Positions 32,301 to 42,288 of a DNA stretch of 64,000 bases are shown piece by piece (the stretch's first letter is position 1; each line of letters opens with the position of its first letter). The notes under the pieces were generated by a model. It saw nothing but the letters and a program-made list of their open reading frames with translations, searched no databases and had not been told where the DNA came from. The position numbers and the translations under genes are program-made. The stretch is from Takakia lepidozioides. Taxonomy: Eukaryota; Streptophyta; Takakiopsida; Takakiales; Takakiaceae. The DNA is taken from contig CM060731.1 in assembly GCA_030704615.1 (NCBI GenBank), forward strand, positions 7,938,001 to 8,002,000, written 5' to 3'.

Positions 32301-35300
32301 AGGGGGTGGATTCATTGTATTTTTTGAGGAAAGCGATCTGATGGACAATCTCCACAGGTGACGACGAATGCGCAAGAGCAGCTGGACACACAAGCACATC
32401 AGTTCAAGATGGAGATATCTCCTGCAGCAGAGAGCCTACGTGACTATGTGACGAGGTACTTTCTGCTCTACAAAACCAACCTATTCTTTCGGGAGATAGC
32501 AGATGCTCGCCGGAGCCACGAGTTCACCGACCAGCCGAACGCGGACAAAGCATCAATGCGCCTTCTGTACAGGTACATACGCGCTGCCTTTCTTTCAAGT
32601 CCTGGCATTTGAGGATGTTAGGGCCTCAAGTGGTTAGGGAAAATGGCGCCGAATTTCCAGTCAGGGCTCCGAAAATGGCTAAGTCCCTAGACTGGCTGGC
32701 CCGGAACTGGAAATTCGGCGCCATTTTCCAGTTCCAGGCCCTATTGCCGTTCAGGGACTTGGCCATTTTCGGCTAAGTCCCTAGACTGGCTGGCCCTGAA
32801 GTGGACATTCGGCGCCATATTCCAGTTTTAGGCCCTATTGCCGTTCAGGGACTTAGCCATTTTCGGCCTAAGTCCCTAGTGTGGCTGGCCCGGAACTGGA
32901 AATTCGGCGCCCGTTTTCCAGTTCTAGGCCCTATTGCCGTCCAGGGACTTAGCCATTTTCGGCCTAAGTCCCTAGACTGGCTGGCCCTGAACTGGAAATT
33001 CGGCGCCGTTTTCCAGTTCTAGGCCCTATTGCCGTCCAGGGACTTAGCCATTTTCGGGCTAAGTCCCTAGACTGGTTGGCCCTGAAGTGGAAATTCGGCG
33101 CCATTTTCCAATTGTAGGCCCTATTGCCGTCCAGGGACTTAGCCATTTTCGGCTAAGCCCTAGGGTGGCTGGCCCGGAACTGGAAATTCGGCGCCGTTTT
33201 CCAGTTCTAGGCCCTATTGCCGTCCAGGGACTTAGCCATTTTCGTGCTAAGTCCCTAGGGTGGCTGGCCCGGAACTGGAAATTCGGCGCCGTTTTCCAGT
33301 TCTAGGCCCTATTGCCGTCCAGGGACTTAGCCATTTTCGGGCTAAGTCCCTAGGGTGGCTGGCCCGGAACTGGAAATTCGGCGCCGTTTTCCAGTTCTAG
33401 GCCCTATTGCCGTCCAGGGACTTAGCCATTTTCGGCTAAGTCCCTAGACTGGCTGCCTCTGAACTGGAAATTCGGCGCCATTTTCCAGTTCCAGGCCGTA
33501 TTGCCGTTCAGGGACTTAGCCATTTTCGGGCTAAGTCCCTAGACTGGGTGGCCCTGAAGTGGAAATTCGGCGCCATATTCCAGTTGTAGGCCCTATTGCC
33601 GTTCAGGGACTTAGCCATTTTCGGACCTCATTGTGTTTTTCATGAATGCAGGTACTGTAAGTTCTCGCTTTTGGAGAAAGGTCATCTGTCTTTCGAGCCA
33701 CCATTCTTCCTGGCATGGAGGAACCCTGGGGCTGACTCCATGTACACTGACGATATTGTGAAGGAGTGGCATCTGGAACATTTGCGTGATTGCCCTTGGT
33801 ATGTGGACCTTCCGCCCGGCTCGCTCGACCCATCCGAGTTTCAATTGAAGCTGGATGCTGAATTCCGACGAAACCGGGCTCCGCTGCCTCCGTTGGGTGC
33901 AAAAGAGGCAAAAGCGCTTGCGAACTCCAGGAAAGCGGCAGAGCTTGCTCAGGCAGGAATTCAGGAGAAATTGCATGAGAAGAGTAAAGGTCAAAGGAAA
34001 AGGACAAGGAAACAGGTGACTGCAGTAACACCACAAAAAGAAGAAAACCATCGGGGCATCGGAGGAGGCGCAGGAGGCGACCCAAGAGAGTGACTCCGAC
34101 GCCGATTTTGTTCAAGGTCCTGCGACTGCTGTTGCTCCTACCCAGTCACCGGTCGTCCGGGTTCCCAAGTCAGTTCGGAGTGGGACTGGCTCTGCCAAGA
34201 AGTTGGCATTTGAGGGCGAGCCTACACGGCGGTATTCGGCGGTGACGTTTACGCACAGGCCAAAGCTAGAACCTCCAACCATCATCCAATGCGTCAATGA
34301 GAGCTTCCTTGACGCTCTCGCTGCCAGGGCGAGAAGGTGGCACACAACAAGTCTCTGGCGGAGCAGAAGGGGAAAGCCAAGAAGAGGGCTGCGGTACAGA
34401 GCCTAAAGAGCCTAAAGACACCCCTGGTTTTGAAGCCATGATGGAATTCTTCACGGCTGTGAGCACGAATTGCAAGAGCACTCGGGGGGGGGTTGAGGTG
34501 GAGAGAGCTTGCGACTGATTCTCCTCGACATTCCAGATGGGGAGCTGCTGGAGGGCCTGGATGGTGTGCCCACCTGGAACAGGTTTACTGAGGACTACTG
34601 GAAAGCCGGGTTTGGGCTGGCGGGGATGCTTCTGGATGACGGTGGATGTGTGGTTGTCCTTGCCACGAGAGGGAAGACCACAGAGAATGCGGTGGCAAGG
34701 TGGACACCGAAAAGTGTCACCCCGGTCCTCCTCAGAAAATGGTTCTGCATCAGTACGCAGGGGTTGCGAACAGAGGGCCAAAGTGTAAGTTATCAATCTA
34801 TTGCATTCACTTCATATTGTGGTGTATGTTAAGTAGACCCTGGAATTGATCCCTTCTTTGTTGGATGTGCAGACATTGGTGTTTGAGGCATATTGCTTTG
34901 TGAAGAGAGGGTCTACGTTCAAATTCCGCAACGACGGTCGTCTTGTTGATGCCGCTGTGGACCCTGTAACCTACGATGTCCTCTACAACTATGTGCCCCA
35001 CTCTAGTATGCCGAAGGACACAAAGACAGGCAAACCGTGGCGGTACAGCCGGACCCGGAGCCCTGCTTTCATCCAAACCCTCATGGAGACGTGCTCGGAT
35101 GTCCAAGGGCGGATTCTGGACCTCACATGCGGCACGGGTAAGCCTTCACGTGCTCAGTTTGTCCCCTGGCCCCATTGCAATTGCATGCCGCAAGCTATTA
35201 ACCCGCCCGCTTTGTTCCTCAGGTGCTTCAATGTGGGCAGGGACGTTGTCCGACAGGCATGTGTTCGCCTTCGAGCCAGATACTGCCCTCCACACAACTC

Positions 35301-36010
35301 GGAACTTGCAGCGGCTGAATGTCTGCCGAAAGAGGAAGAGGCATCCTCGGAGGATGAGGAAAAATCCGAGAAGGAGCAGGGGGAGGAAGTTGGATCGAGG
35401 CCGAGGAGCCCCCGGTTTACGAGTGAGTGGTGGCATTGTAAGTTGCCTCCAGATTTTGTGAGGCACCTCCCTCCGCTCTCTTATTTCATTGAAAACCCTT
35501 TCTGGTTGTGCTGGTATTGACATTCTTCAAGTGGATTTGTTCTTACTGTAGGATGCCAAGTACTGCCGGAGGGACGTCTACACCGGAGTTCATGGGCAGG
35601 AGGAACGTGCCTTTTTTTGCCAGGGGGATTTCATGCCTAGTCCTGAAAGGGAGTACATCCTTCCTACTTATGCTGCCCTGCGGCTTGCTTCGGTGTCCAT
35701 TAGGAGGTGTTCCGAACGTAGTCGTGTACAGCAGATTTTAGACGAGGCAAGCCTCAAGAAAATGAAGATGAGGGGAGGCAACAGCTATTAGAGCCCGTCG
35801 GGCTCGTAGATTTGTGTTGGATTCTGCTGAGGAAAGTGGGGGAGAAGACGCAAAGATTCCCAGGAGGTGAGGTGGACAGTCCCCCAAGGAGAGGACGGGA
35901 TTTTTGAGAGGCATAGTGGAACTGATGCATCACAGAGCTCGGAGGATGAGGGGGATGAGGGGGATGAGGAAGAAGGTGGGGCAAGTTCCTCGGAGGGTGT
36001 AGGAGAGTAG
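29382..36010 (+). pseudogene. ParB-like/methyltransferase gene, ten exons (copy A, frameshifted)
   Basis: Exons inferred by eye and by comparison with copies B2 and C: 29382-29558, 29905-31352, 31471-31660, 31764-32051, 32137-32262, 32358-32572, 33652-34784, 34873-35137, 35223-35422 and 35552-36010; about 1500 codons. Order: charged low-complexity tail (AKKKKKAKHM, ARERAKERAKEQ); ParB/sulfiredoxin-like domain with RLVSLQVVRPALPGDIDKL and VWDGNHRLLAWME; helical middle; basic segment; methyltransferase fold. The fold shows LLDIPDGELLEG (motif IV place), MLLDDGGCVVVLA, then SPAFIQTLM and DLTCGTGASMWAG...VFAFEPD (SAM-binding motif I), the beta-type order. The tail is very acidic. AATAAA lies at 36074-36079. 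Lesions here: a G-run change near 30225, five extra bases near 30905, one-base shifts near 34030 and 34513, and two extra bases near 35292. It would bind DNA in the nucleus; whether it methylates is unclear because DPPY is replaced by DIPD. Confidence 0.78.
32640..33625. repeat. Intron array of 95-bp AATTCGGCGCC units (copy A)
   Basis: About ten units of about 95 bp fill intron 32573-33651. Each has TGGAAATTCGGCGCC, TTTTCCAGTTCTAGGCCC, ATTGCCGTCCAGGGACTTAG and CCATTTTCGG. The same intron in B2 has only about six (50300-50900). Confidence 0.9.
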
Positions 36011-36192
36011 TGCCCATTCCGGCTATGACAGTTAGAACACACTTATATAGACGTGGCTTGCCACAAAATTTGCAATAAAATGTTGCATTTCAAGTCCACT
36101 GGTGCCACATTCCAACTTCACATGACCCTATTTCCGTGCCTCCTAACCCTATTTCCGTGGACTCACAATGGTCTGCTCATGCTTTTTTTTTT

Positions 36193-36231
36193 TCCGCTCA
36201 TGCTCATGCCGCTCATGAAATAGCAGCCCCC
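36193..36231. repeat. Right terminal repeat of MULE A
   Basis: Reads gctcatgctcatgccgctc then ATGAAATAGC and a C run, the inverted counterpart of 22504-22548. Confidence 0.88.
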
Positions 36232-36241
36232 CAAGAAGTGA
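36232..36241. repeat. 10-bp target duplication of MULE A, right
   Basis: CAAGAAGTGA, identical to 22494-22503. ORF3 of element 1 resumes after it. Confidence 0.92.
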
Positions 36242-38124
36242 ACGTACTACATACAGAGTTGGAGGCAGTACACAGGGATGACCATACAATGTGCTACACT
36301 AACAACTGCATTAGAAGTTAACAGACAAGGGGAGAGATGTATGATGGCAAAAGCTGAGATAATAGAGCAAGGGAAACTCATTGTTGATTTGCAGGCTACA
36401 ATCTGTCGCAATGAGAATACTTTCCAACAGTACAGACAAGTTGAGGCTGACAAGGAGAGGTATATCCTGGAGTTGCAACTAACAGTCATGGTCAATAGAA
36501 ATGAACTCTCTATGGCTAATAAGGCTTGGAAGGAAGCCAATAATCTGGCTACTGCGCCCTATGCGGGCCTTATTGAACCTCATGCAAAGCGCATGGAGGC
36601 TTTACAGCAGTAGTTAGATGTGTACAGACTCACGGAGGAGCAGACTCTCAGGGGTGTCACCCAGGACTTGGTGGATAACCACCTTATGCAGGTATGGTTA
36701 GCACAAGGGCCGGTAGAAGGCAAAGCACCAATGAAGCTCACCCAGGGCGAGATGAATGAGCTCAGATTGCAGGTGCAGAACATTGCCACAACTACTATAG
36801 ACAATGTCTATAGTAGAACAATGGAGCTACAGGAGGATGTGGAAGGCCTGCAGACTCAAGTGGATGACCTGAGTTCAAATATTGACAAGAGAGTCTTTGT
36901 TCCTGAGGAGCAGCTGATGGCTACTTATTTACATGCCAAGACTCTAATTTTTCAGTCTTCTTCGTAGGGGGTGCAGGAGATGTCAGTGGTAGAAGGGCCA
37001 GTGGTACCAATACTACAGCAAAACCACAGCCTGAGGTATGGGGGGATGCTGCTTTTAACCCACCTAGGACTCCTGCTACATGGGAGTACAGTCGGGCTAT
37101 GATTATGCCTTTCAACCAAATTCCCATTGTGTTGGATTTGGCTTGGAAGGAATTTAGTCCTCCGCAGTCGTTGGCACATTACTACCAGATCATGCGCATT
37201 TGGTTGCCAGTGGCAACTCGGACTAAGGTTCTTCCGAACAATCGACCCATTGAGGATCATCACTTTGCAAGGTACTAGTCTGAGGCAGGTACCATGCTGA
37301 AGGAATTAATTGCCTTCCAGGTTGTACATGGGTACATCTATACCAAGACCAAGGAGGTATCTAGTATTGTCATGGGCTGTGGATTATACTATGCTGCTTG
37401 TTTTATGGCACGTTATCACATTGAGCAGCAGAAGATGCAATCACAATTTCTGAGTTATTCCAGTGGGGATCATTGGGTCTTACCTTCAGTGCCACCTCAT
37501 ATGTACCTGTATGATGCAAAAGTTATGATGCAGAAGGATTCCCAACTTCGTTCATGGTTTAATTCGGCTTGGAACAATTTGGCAACAGAGAAATTCGGCC
37601 CTGATGATATTTTCTTTAAGGGACACGAAGCCTGGAAATACTTACCTGTTCCAAAGTCATTGGCACACCTCTCACCTATACGGCTAAGGAGTTCAGGGCG
37701 TTCACTAATTTTGCTTGCAAGCGCTTACAGAAAGTCGTACGGTTTAAACTTCCAGACATGGTAGGCCCACATTGTATGCCACGCAGGATTCCTGAGAAGC
37801 CACCTTAAGTTCGGCCGTTAAAACACCCAAGGGGGGACGAGGATTCTGATACTACTGGTTCTTCAGAGGACTCTTTTGACATGGCAGAGGACTATGCACT
37901 TTAGATGGCAGAGAAGAAACAACGGGGATCTCATATGCCTCAGAGGTTACCTCATTATCAGCCAAAGGAGGGTCAGACATTTCCAGGTAGTGCTCAATCG
38001 CCTCCATCAGCCAGTGACAGGGCTCGGGCTCGCACACGGAGTCCTTCACGAAACTCTCACCGATAGAAGGGTGCTTGCTCACAAAGGTTTGCTGATCCCA
38101 AACAGTAAACCGCGAGGACACGGC
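36242..38124 (+). pseudogene. ORF3 of element 1, second part
   Basis: Continues the coiled coil cut at 22493 (TIQCATLTTALE, CRNENTFQQYRQVEADKERYILELQ), then VWLAQGPVEGKAPMKLTQ, TTTIDNVYSRTMELQEDV and the C-terminal domain MLKELIAFQVVHGYI with GCGLYYAACFMARYHIEQQ (37294-37764). Several stops and shifts (36613, 36967, 37278, 37690, 37806) break it. The conserved hairpin lies at 36792-36816. The frame ends just before the polypurine tract. Confidence 0.75.
36792..36816. repeat. 25-bp inverted repeat in ORF3 (element 1)
   Basis: Arms CTACTATAGACA / TGTCTATAGTAG with one central A; same place as in elements 2 and 4. Confidence 0.9.
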
Positions 38125-38146
38125 TTTTTGAGAGGGGGAGGGGTAA
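38125..38146 (+). promoter_or_regulatory. Polypurine tract of element 1
   Basis: TTTGAGAGGGGGAGGGGTAA directly before the LTR TGTTAGAGG. Confidence 0.85.
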
Positions 38147-39087
38147 TGTTAGAGGGCTGCTTGGGACTTAGACGCTTTTACGGGTTCTGTGGGGTACCCT
38201 TAATTTTTGTGCAGACTTATGAATGGTAGACTGAGACCAACAAAAGCCTTAGGGGTGGCAGGCGCAGGCTTTAGGGGGGGTAGACAGCTTGTCACAGTCT
38301 ATCACAGCCAGACACAGCCCGACACAGCTTTACACAGCCCGTCACAGTCTATCACACCCAGACACAGCTTTACACAGCCCCTCACAATCTATCACAGCCA
38401 GACACAGCAGTCAGAGCCCGACACAGCCTTACACAGCCAGTCACAGCTCGGCACAGCTTGACACACACTAGTAGTGTACATGGGGAACAGTTATCATTGA
38501 CAGGGAACGACATCTGCAGAGAGAACGTGTTACTTCAGGGGTGACGGTTAGTTAGTTAGGTGATTAGAACAGCTTGCGGGTAGATTAGGCAGGGTGGCAA
38601 CAAGAAGGGGATCACTTCTTGATGAGGGCGACTTGTTCAGGAGAGGAGGAGACGTAACGGAGAGCGGAAATAGTGAAGAGGAGATGATGACTTGATTGCG
38701 GCTTAATTCATGCAAACTGTAAAATTATACAGAGGGTAGATTAGGGACACCATGGCATAGGCATGATACATGATTAATCTTAATCTGATACTGAATCGAT
38801 ACAAACATACTGTAGAGAGACGAGAGAGAGAAGCTGTGGAATGAATGCATGATTAATTGGAACTTAGTAGATACTGAAGCAATCTGATGCTTCAGTATAC
38901 ACGGTAAGGTAAATTGATAACATGAAGGCAAGAAGGAATACAAATAGGAAGCACAACCATGATTCACTAGTTGTAGGTCATGACTGATTGTTCTGAGCGG
39001 GCTGAGTGCTTAGAGATATCCAACTCTTCTATCTTGGAGTTTCCACCTCGGATAGCGAAGGGATGGGTGAGTAAAAGCCGCTCGACA
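38147..39087 (+). repeat. 3' LTR of element 1 (941 bp)
   Basis: Starts TGTTAGAGGGCTGCTTGG, ends CTCGACA. Contains the minisatellite (38289-38466) and the MTDCSERAECLEIS start near its end (38980). Followed by target duplication GCTGG (39088-39092). Confidence 0.92.
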
Positions 39088-39092
39088 GCTGG
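39088..39092. repeat. Target duplication GCTGG of element 1, right copy
   Basis: Matches, inverted, ccagc at 6516-6520 next to the displaced 5' LTR. Confidence 0.85.
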
Positions 39093-40640
39093 CAACTATT
39101 GGATGAATGTAGGAACGAATGATAATGAAAATGCTGAGCTCTGCCTAGGCCCCTTCCACCCAAGAAACCTAATACAACACCAATTCTCTATGAAACTTAT
39201 TGAAACAAGCATAGAACAAGCTATTGAGCTTTCTATGGCATACCCTCTTCTAGCCATCGCATGCACTCATAGTGCTTCCTTCCATGACCATAGTGCACCA
39301 TCTTAGAGCTCCTAATCCCCCTCCTGCTACTTGCTACTTCCATAGACATGCTCTTCCCAAGCTTGGGATTGAAACCCCAACTCAAAGCATGCTCTACAAA
39401 TACACTATTCTGCCCCAAAGAGAAATGAGATGTCTACCTCCACTCATAGCTCTCCTAAGCTTGAAGTTGAAGACTCCCACAAGCTGAAACCATGCTCCAC
39501 ACATGCACCGCTTGCTTTCTTAACACCCGAGCTCTTCTTGAACTCCTCAAACCTTGTAACACTTGCAGAACAAGAGCTTCTTCACAAGCTCTCAAACTTT
39601 TCAATGGGGCTCTCCTTGAAGACCTCCTCTTGTACATAAACACCACAAGGCTTTCTTCTTGCAACCCTGCAACACCTTGTAACCTAAGAGCTATCTATCA
39701 AGCTCTCTTCCACACACAAGTGCTAACTATGCTAACACCTTGCACTCATAGATGTAAGCAGGTCTTCTTCTAGTGATACGGAAATGGTGAAAAGAGGATA
39801 AACCACTCTATCACGTTATATAAGTCAAGCCAATGGCACCTTTGCTAAAGGACTCCACCATACAGACCTCACCCACTCTCCATCTCAAGTACTAGAGCTA
39901 TGGCGGCGAGAGAGGCCTCGGGAGGCTCGACTAGAAGAAGACGAGCCTGCCTACGTCTCACGTGGAGATAACCTCCCCACATCCCAAGTGAGGTTCGCCA
40001 CCTCACTTGGCACATGGAACCAAATGAAGTCCCAATGCCAACAAAATACAAATATAAATGTATAATGTCCTAATTAGTTAGAAATAACTATTTTTAATCA
40101 CAAACAAAACCATAACACATCGTTCTTGTCGCCCATGGCATCCCATGCACACCCACTTGAGTATATGAGCCCACCATGAACAACACAATACCACACTTGT
40201 AAGACAACAAAACAATTGCTCTCATAAAGCCACACACAAGAAGGCAAATCAATTTTGCAAACCTACAGATAATGGAGATACATTTGAACTTGTCTTCAAG
40301 CTAAATGGAGCTGAGCCACTATGATGCTTTTATCATAACCTTCATACCTCTGTATTTTTCTTATGAACCGCTGCCCAAATCGGCAAACTCTGTAGTAATT
40401 TGATACTCCAATTGGAAACAAATGTCCCAGCTCAATCAATTGAGGATCAATTGTGAGGGCAGAACAGGAGGAAGACAAGGAGGGAGTAATGCTACCTGCT
40501 CTGGAAACTTCGGGAAACCTCCACTAAGACCCACAAAAACCTATCTGACTCGTCCACCTTCGTAGGTTGCCAGGTCCTGAAATGCCTATGTGTATCGGCC
40601 CTACGTCTTTCCCGCCCATTCGTGTTTTTCTCTTTACGAT
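39093..40640. other. Region without recognisable gene
   Basis: The first 60 bases continue the target repeat seen at 6520-6740 in inverted orientation. After that the sequence is compositionally simple, with recurring caagct/aagctct and ccttgtaacac words at about 39350-39730 and no convincing open frame or splice pattern. It looks like old non-coding or repeat DNA. I see nothing further to support. Confidence 0.5.
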
Positions 40641-40642
40641 GA

Positions 40643-41609
40643 ATGTTATTGGAGAGCCTGGTCGCTGTTTACAACAAGCACTTCACTTGGTTTCTCAGGC
40701 AATCCGCCCCGCCATTATCGTTGGCTGACATGAAGCCTCCCTCCACCACAATTAAGTTCATTAGCAGTAGCAGAATGGACAAACACTCCAATGCAGTTGG
40801 GGAGGGTGGCCCGTCACTCGCACAGGAGGAGGAGGGCCTGACTGAGTATGAACGCATGCGGAAGCGGAATCTTATCCGAAATGCAGAACGCATGAAAGAG
40901 CTCGGTCTTACCGAGGACACGGATCGGGAGTATCTCTTTCACCTTAAACCCTTATTACATTCTTTCGCTTCGCCTTCCTTTATGCAGATAGTCTTCTTCT
41001 TCAACGTAAGAAGGTCAAATCTGTATGCTTTCTCCTCTTGCTTTTGTGTTTTTTAAGAGTCTTCGTTCATGGGGCGTCAGTCCTGCCAGGGCCTCTTCAG
41101 CTGCAAGTACGAATATGTGAGGGCACAAAATCTACAGTAAAATTGAAGTTGAAACTTTCACTATGACTAGGATAAAACTAACATGTGGCAAAGTATTAGT
41201 GGAGGGGAGCAACATTGCCCTAGTTTTTTTTTTAAACATTCCCCCGCCTTGTAGCGTAGGGCCAAAGGCTGCAGGCACCTTATTTTCTAAGGAGGAGCGT
41301 GCAGGTTGTGTGGGACTGACGTTGCGGAAGGTGTTGTGTAGAGTGAGGCAGAAGCTGGGCCTTCCCCTCCCTGCTGGGCCGCCGCGTGACCTTGCTCTTC
41401 AGAGGCGGAGTGCTCGGATTCAAGAGAGTGCCATGGGAGCACGACGACGTCCTGTGGTGGAGTCTGACGATTCGGAGAAGAGTTTCGATATTGAGGCGGA
41501 TAGATTGTTCCAAGCAGATGAGGCCGACGACTCGGAGGAATCAAGCGCAGAGGCCAAACCCCCATCCCCGAAACGGATGAATGCGTTTTCCACCAAGATG
41601 CCACGATAA
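40643..41609 (+). pseudogene. Unknown gene fragment with YERMRKRNLIRN motif
   Basis: An open stretch (about 40733-40990) encodes MKPPSTTIKFI and TEYERMRKRNLIRNAERMKELGL. The pattern YE-x2-R-x2-N-x-RN-x4-L-x2-LGL is common in green-lineage proteins of unknown function. A second open stretch (about 41230-41609) encodes LTLRKVLCRVRQKLGL, RRSARIQ and an acidic tail (EADRLFQADEADDSEESSAEA) ending at a stop at 41607-41609. The two may be exons of one gene. No splice pair could be fixed with confidence, and the gene is close to the assembly gap. Function unknown; it could be host or transposon cargo. Confidence 0.45.
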
Positions 41610-41788
41610 ACCCGATGCTAGTTTTTGCTCTCTCTCCCACTCTGTTTCTTGTGTCCTTATCATTTGCATTCATTTGTTTCATGCCCAAATTCTTGGTTAC
41701 CTGGTCAGTGTTGTCCTGAACGAGAGGGACGAGGGTTACACTAGAAGAAAAATGCGGAATAACCACTAGCCCTTCAACCACTACTGTC

Positions 41789-42288
41789 NNNNNNNNNNNN
41801 NNNNNNNNNNNNNNNNNNNNNNNNNNNNNNNNNNNNNNNNNNNNNNNNNNNNNNNNNNNNNNNNNNNNNNNNNNNNNNNNNNNNNNNNNNNNNNNNNNNN
41901 NNNNNNNNNNNNNNNNNNNNNNNNNNNNNNNNNNNNNNNNNNNNNNNNNNNNNNNNNNNNNNNNNNNNNNNNNNNNNNNNNNNNNNNNNNNNNNNNNNNN
42001 NNNNNNNNNNNNNNNNNNNNNNNNNNNNNNNNNNNNNNNNNNNNNNNNNNNNNNNNNNNNNNNNNNNNNNNNNNNNNNNNNNNNNNNNNNNNNNNNNNNN
42101 NNNNNNNNNNNNNNNNNNNNNNNNNNNNNNNNNNNNNNNNNNNNNNNNNNNNNNNNNNNNNNNNNNNNNNNNNNNNNNNNNNNNNNNNNNNNNNNNNNNN
42201 NNNNNNNNNNNNNNNNNNNNNNNNNNNNNNNNNNNNNNNNNNNNNNNNNNNNNNNNNNNNNNNNNNNNNNNNNNNNNNNNNNNNNNNN
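41789..42288. other. Assembly gap (500 N)
   Basis: Exactly 500 N, a placeholder length. Palindromic MULE repeats begin on the right side at 42289, which suggests that the repeats caused the gap. Confidence 0.98.

Larger units (their letters stand above)
22504..36231 (+). mobile_element. Complete MULE copy A (13.7 kb) with transposase and ParB-like/methyltransferase gene
   Basis: The left end is GGTTTGCTATTTCATGAGC. The right end, on the complement, is a run of G followed by GCTGCTATTTCATGAGC. The element is flanked by identical 10-bp duplications. Two genes diverge from a central repeat-rich block: transposase toward the left end and ParB-like/methyltransferase toward the right end. Non-coding segments carry AATTCGGCGCC arrays. 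It lies in the coiled-coil coding part of ORF3 of gypsy element 1. Near-identity to copy C and the perfect target duplication point to recent activity. 13.7 kb is very long for this superfamily. Confidence 0.9.
7111..39087 (+). mobile_element. Gypsy element 1, main part (RT to 3' LTR), twice interrupted
   Basis: This plus-strand block carries RT from VLDTVAGHEMY onward, RNase H, integrase, the post-integrase region, ORF3, polypurine tract and 3' LTR. It is split by element 2 at 10215-19832 and by MULE copy A at 22504-36231. Removing both insertions and one copy of each target duplication restores continuous homology to element 2. The 3' flank GCTGG matches the flank of the inverted 5' LTR. 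Confidence 0.88.

Noticed and set aside
38980-39306. Host gene starting MTDCSERAECLEIS
   Set aside because: The same start occurs in every LTR of the family; here it simply runs out of the 3' LTR into flanking DNA.
39272-39773. Small frames in 39272-39773 as genes
   Set aside because: Short, compositionally simple (CTT/AAG rich), without motifs or splice structure.
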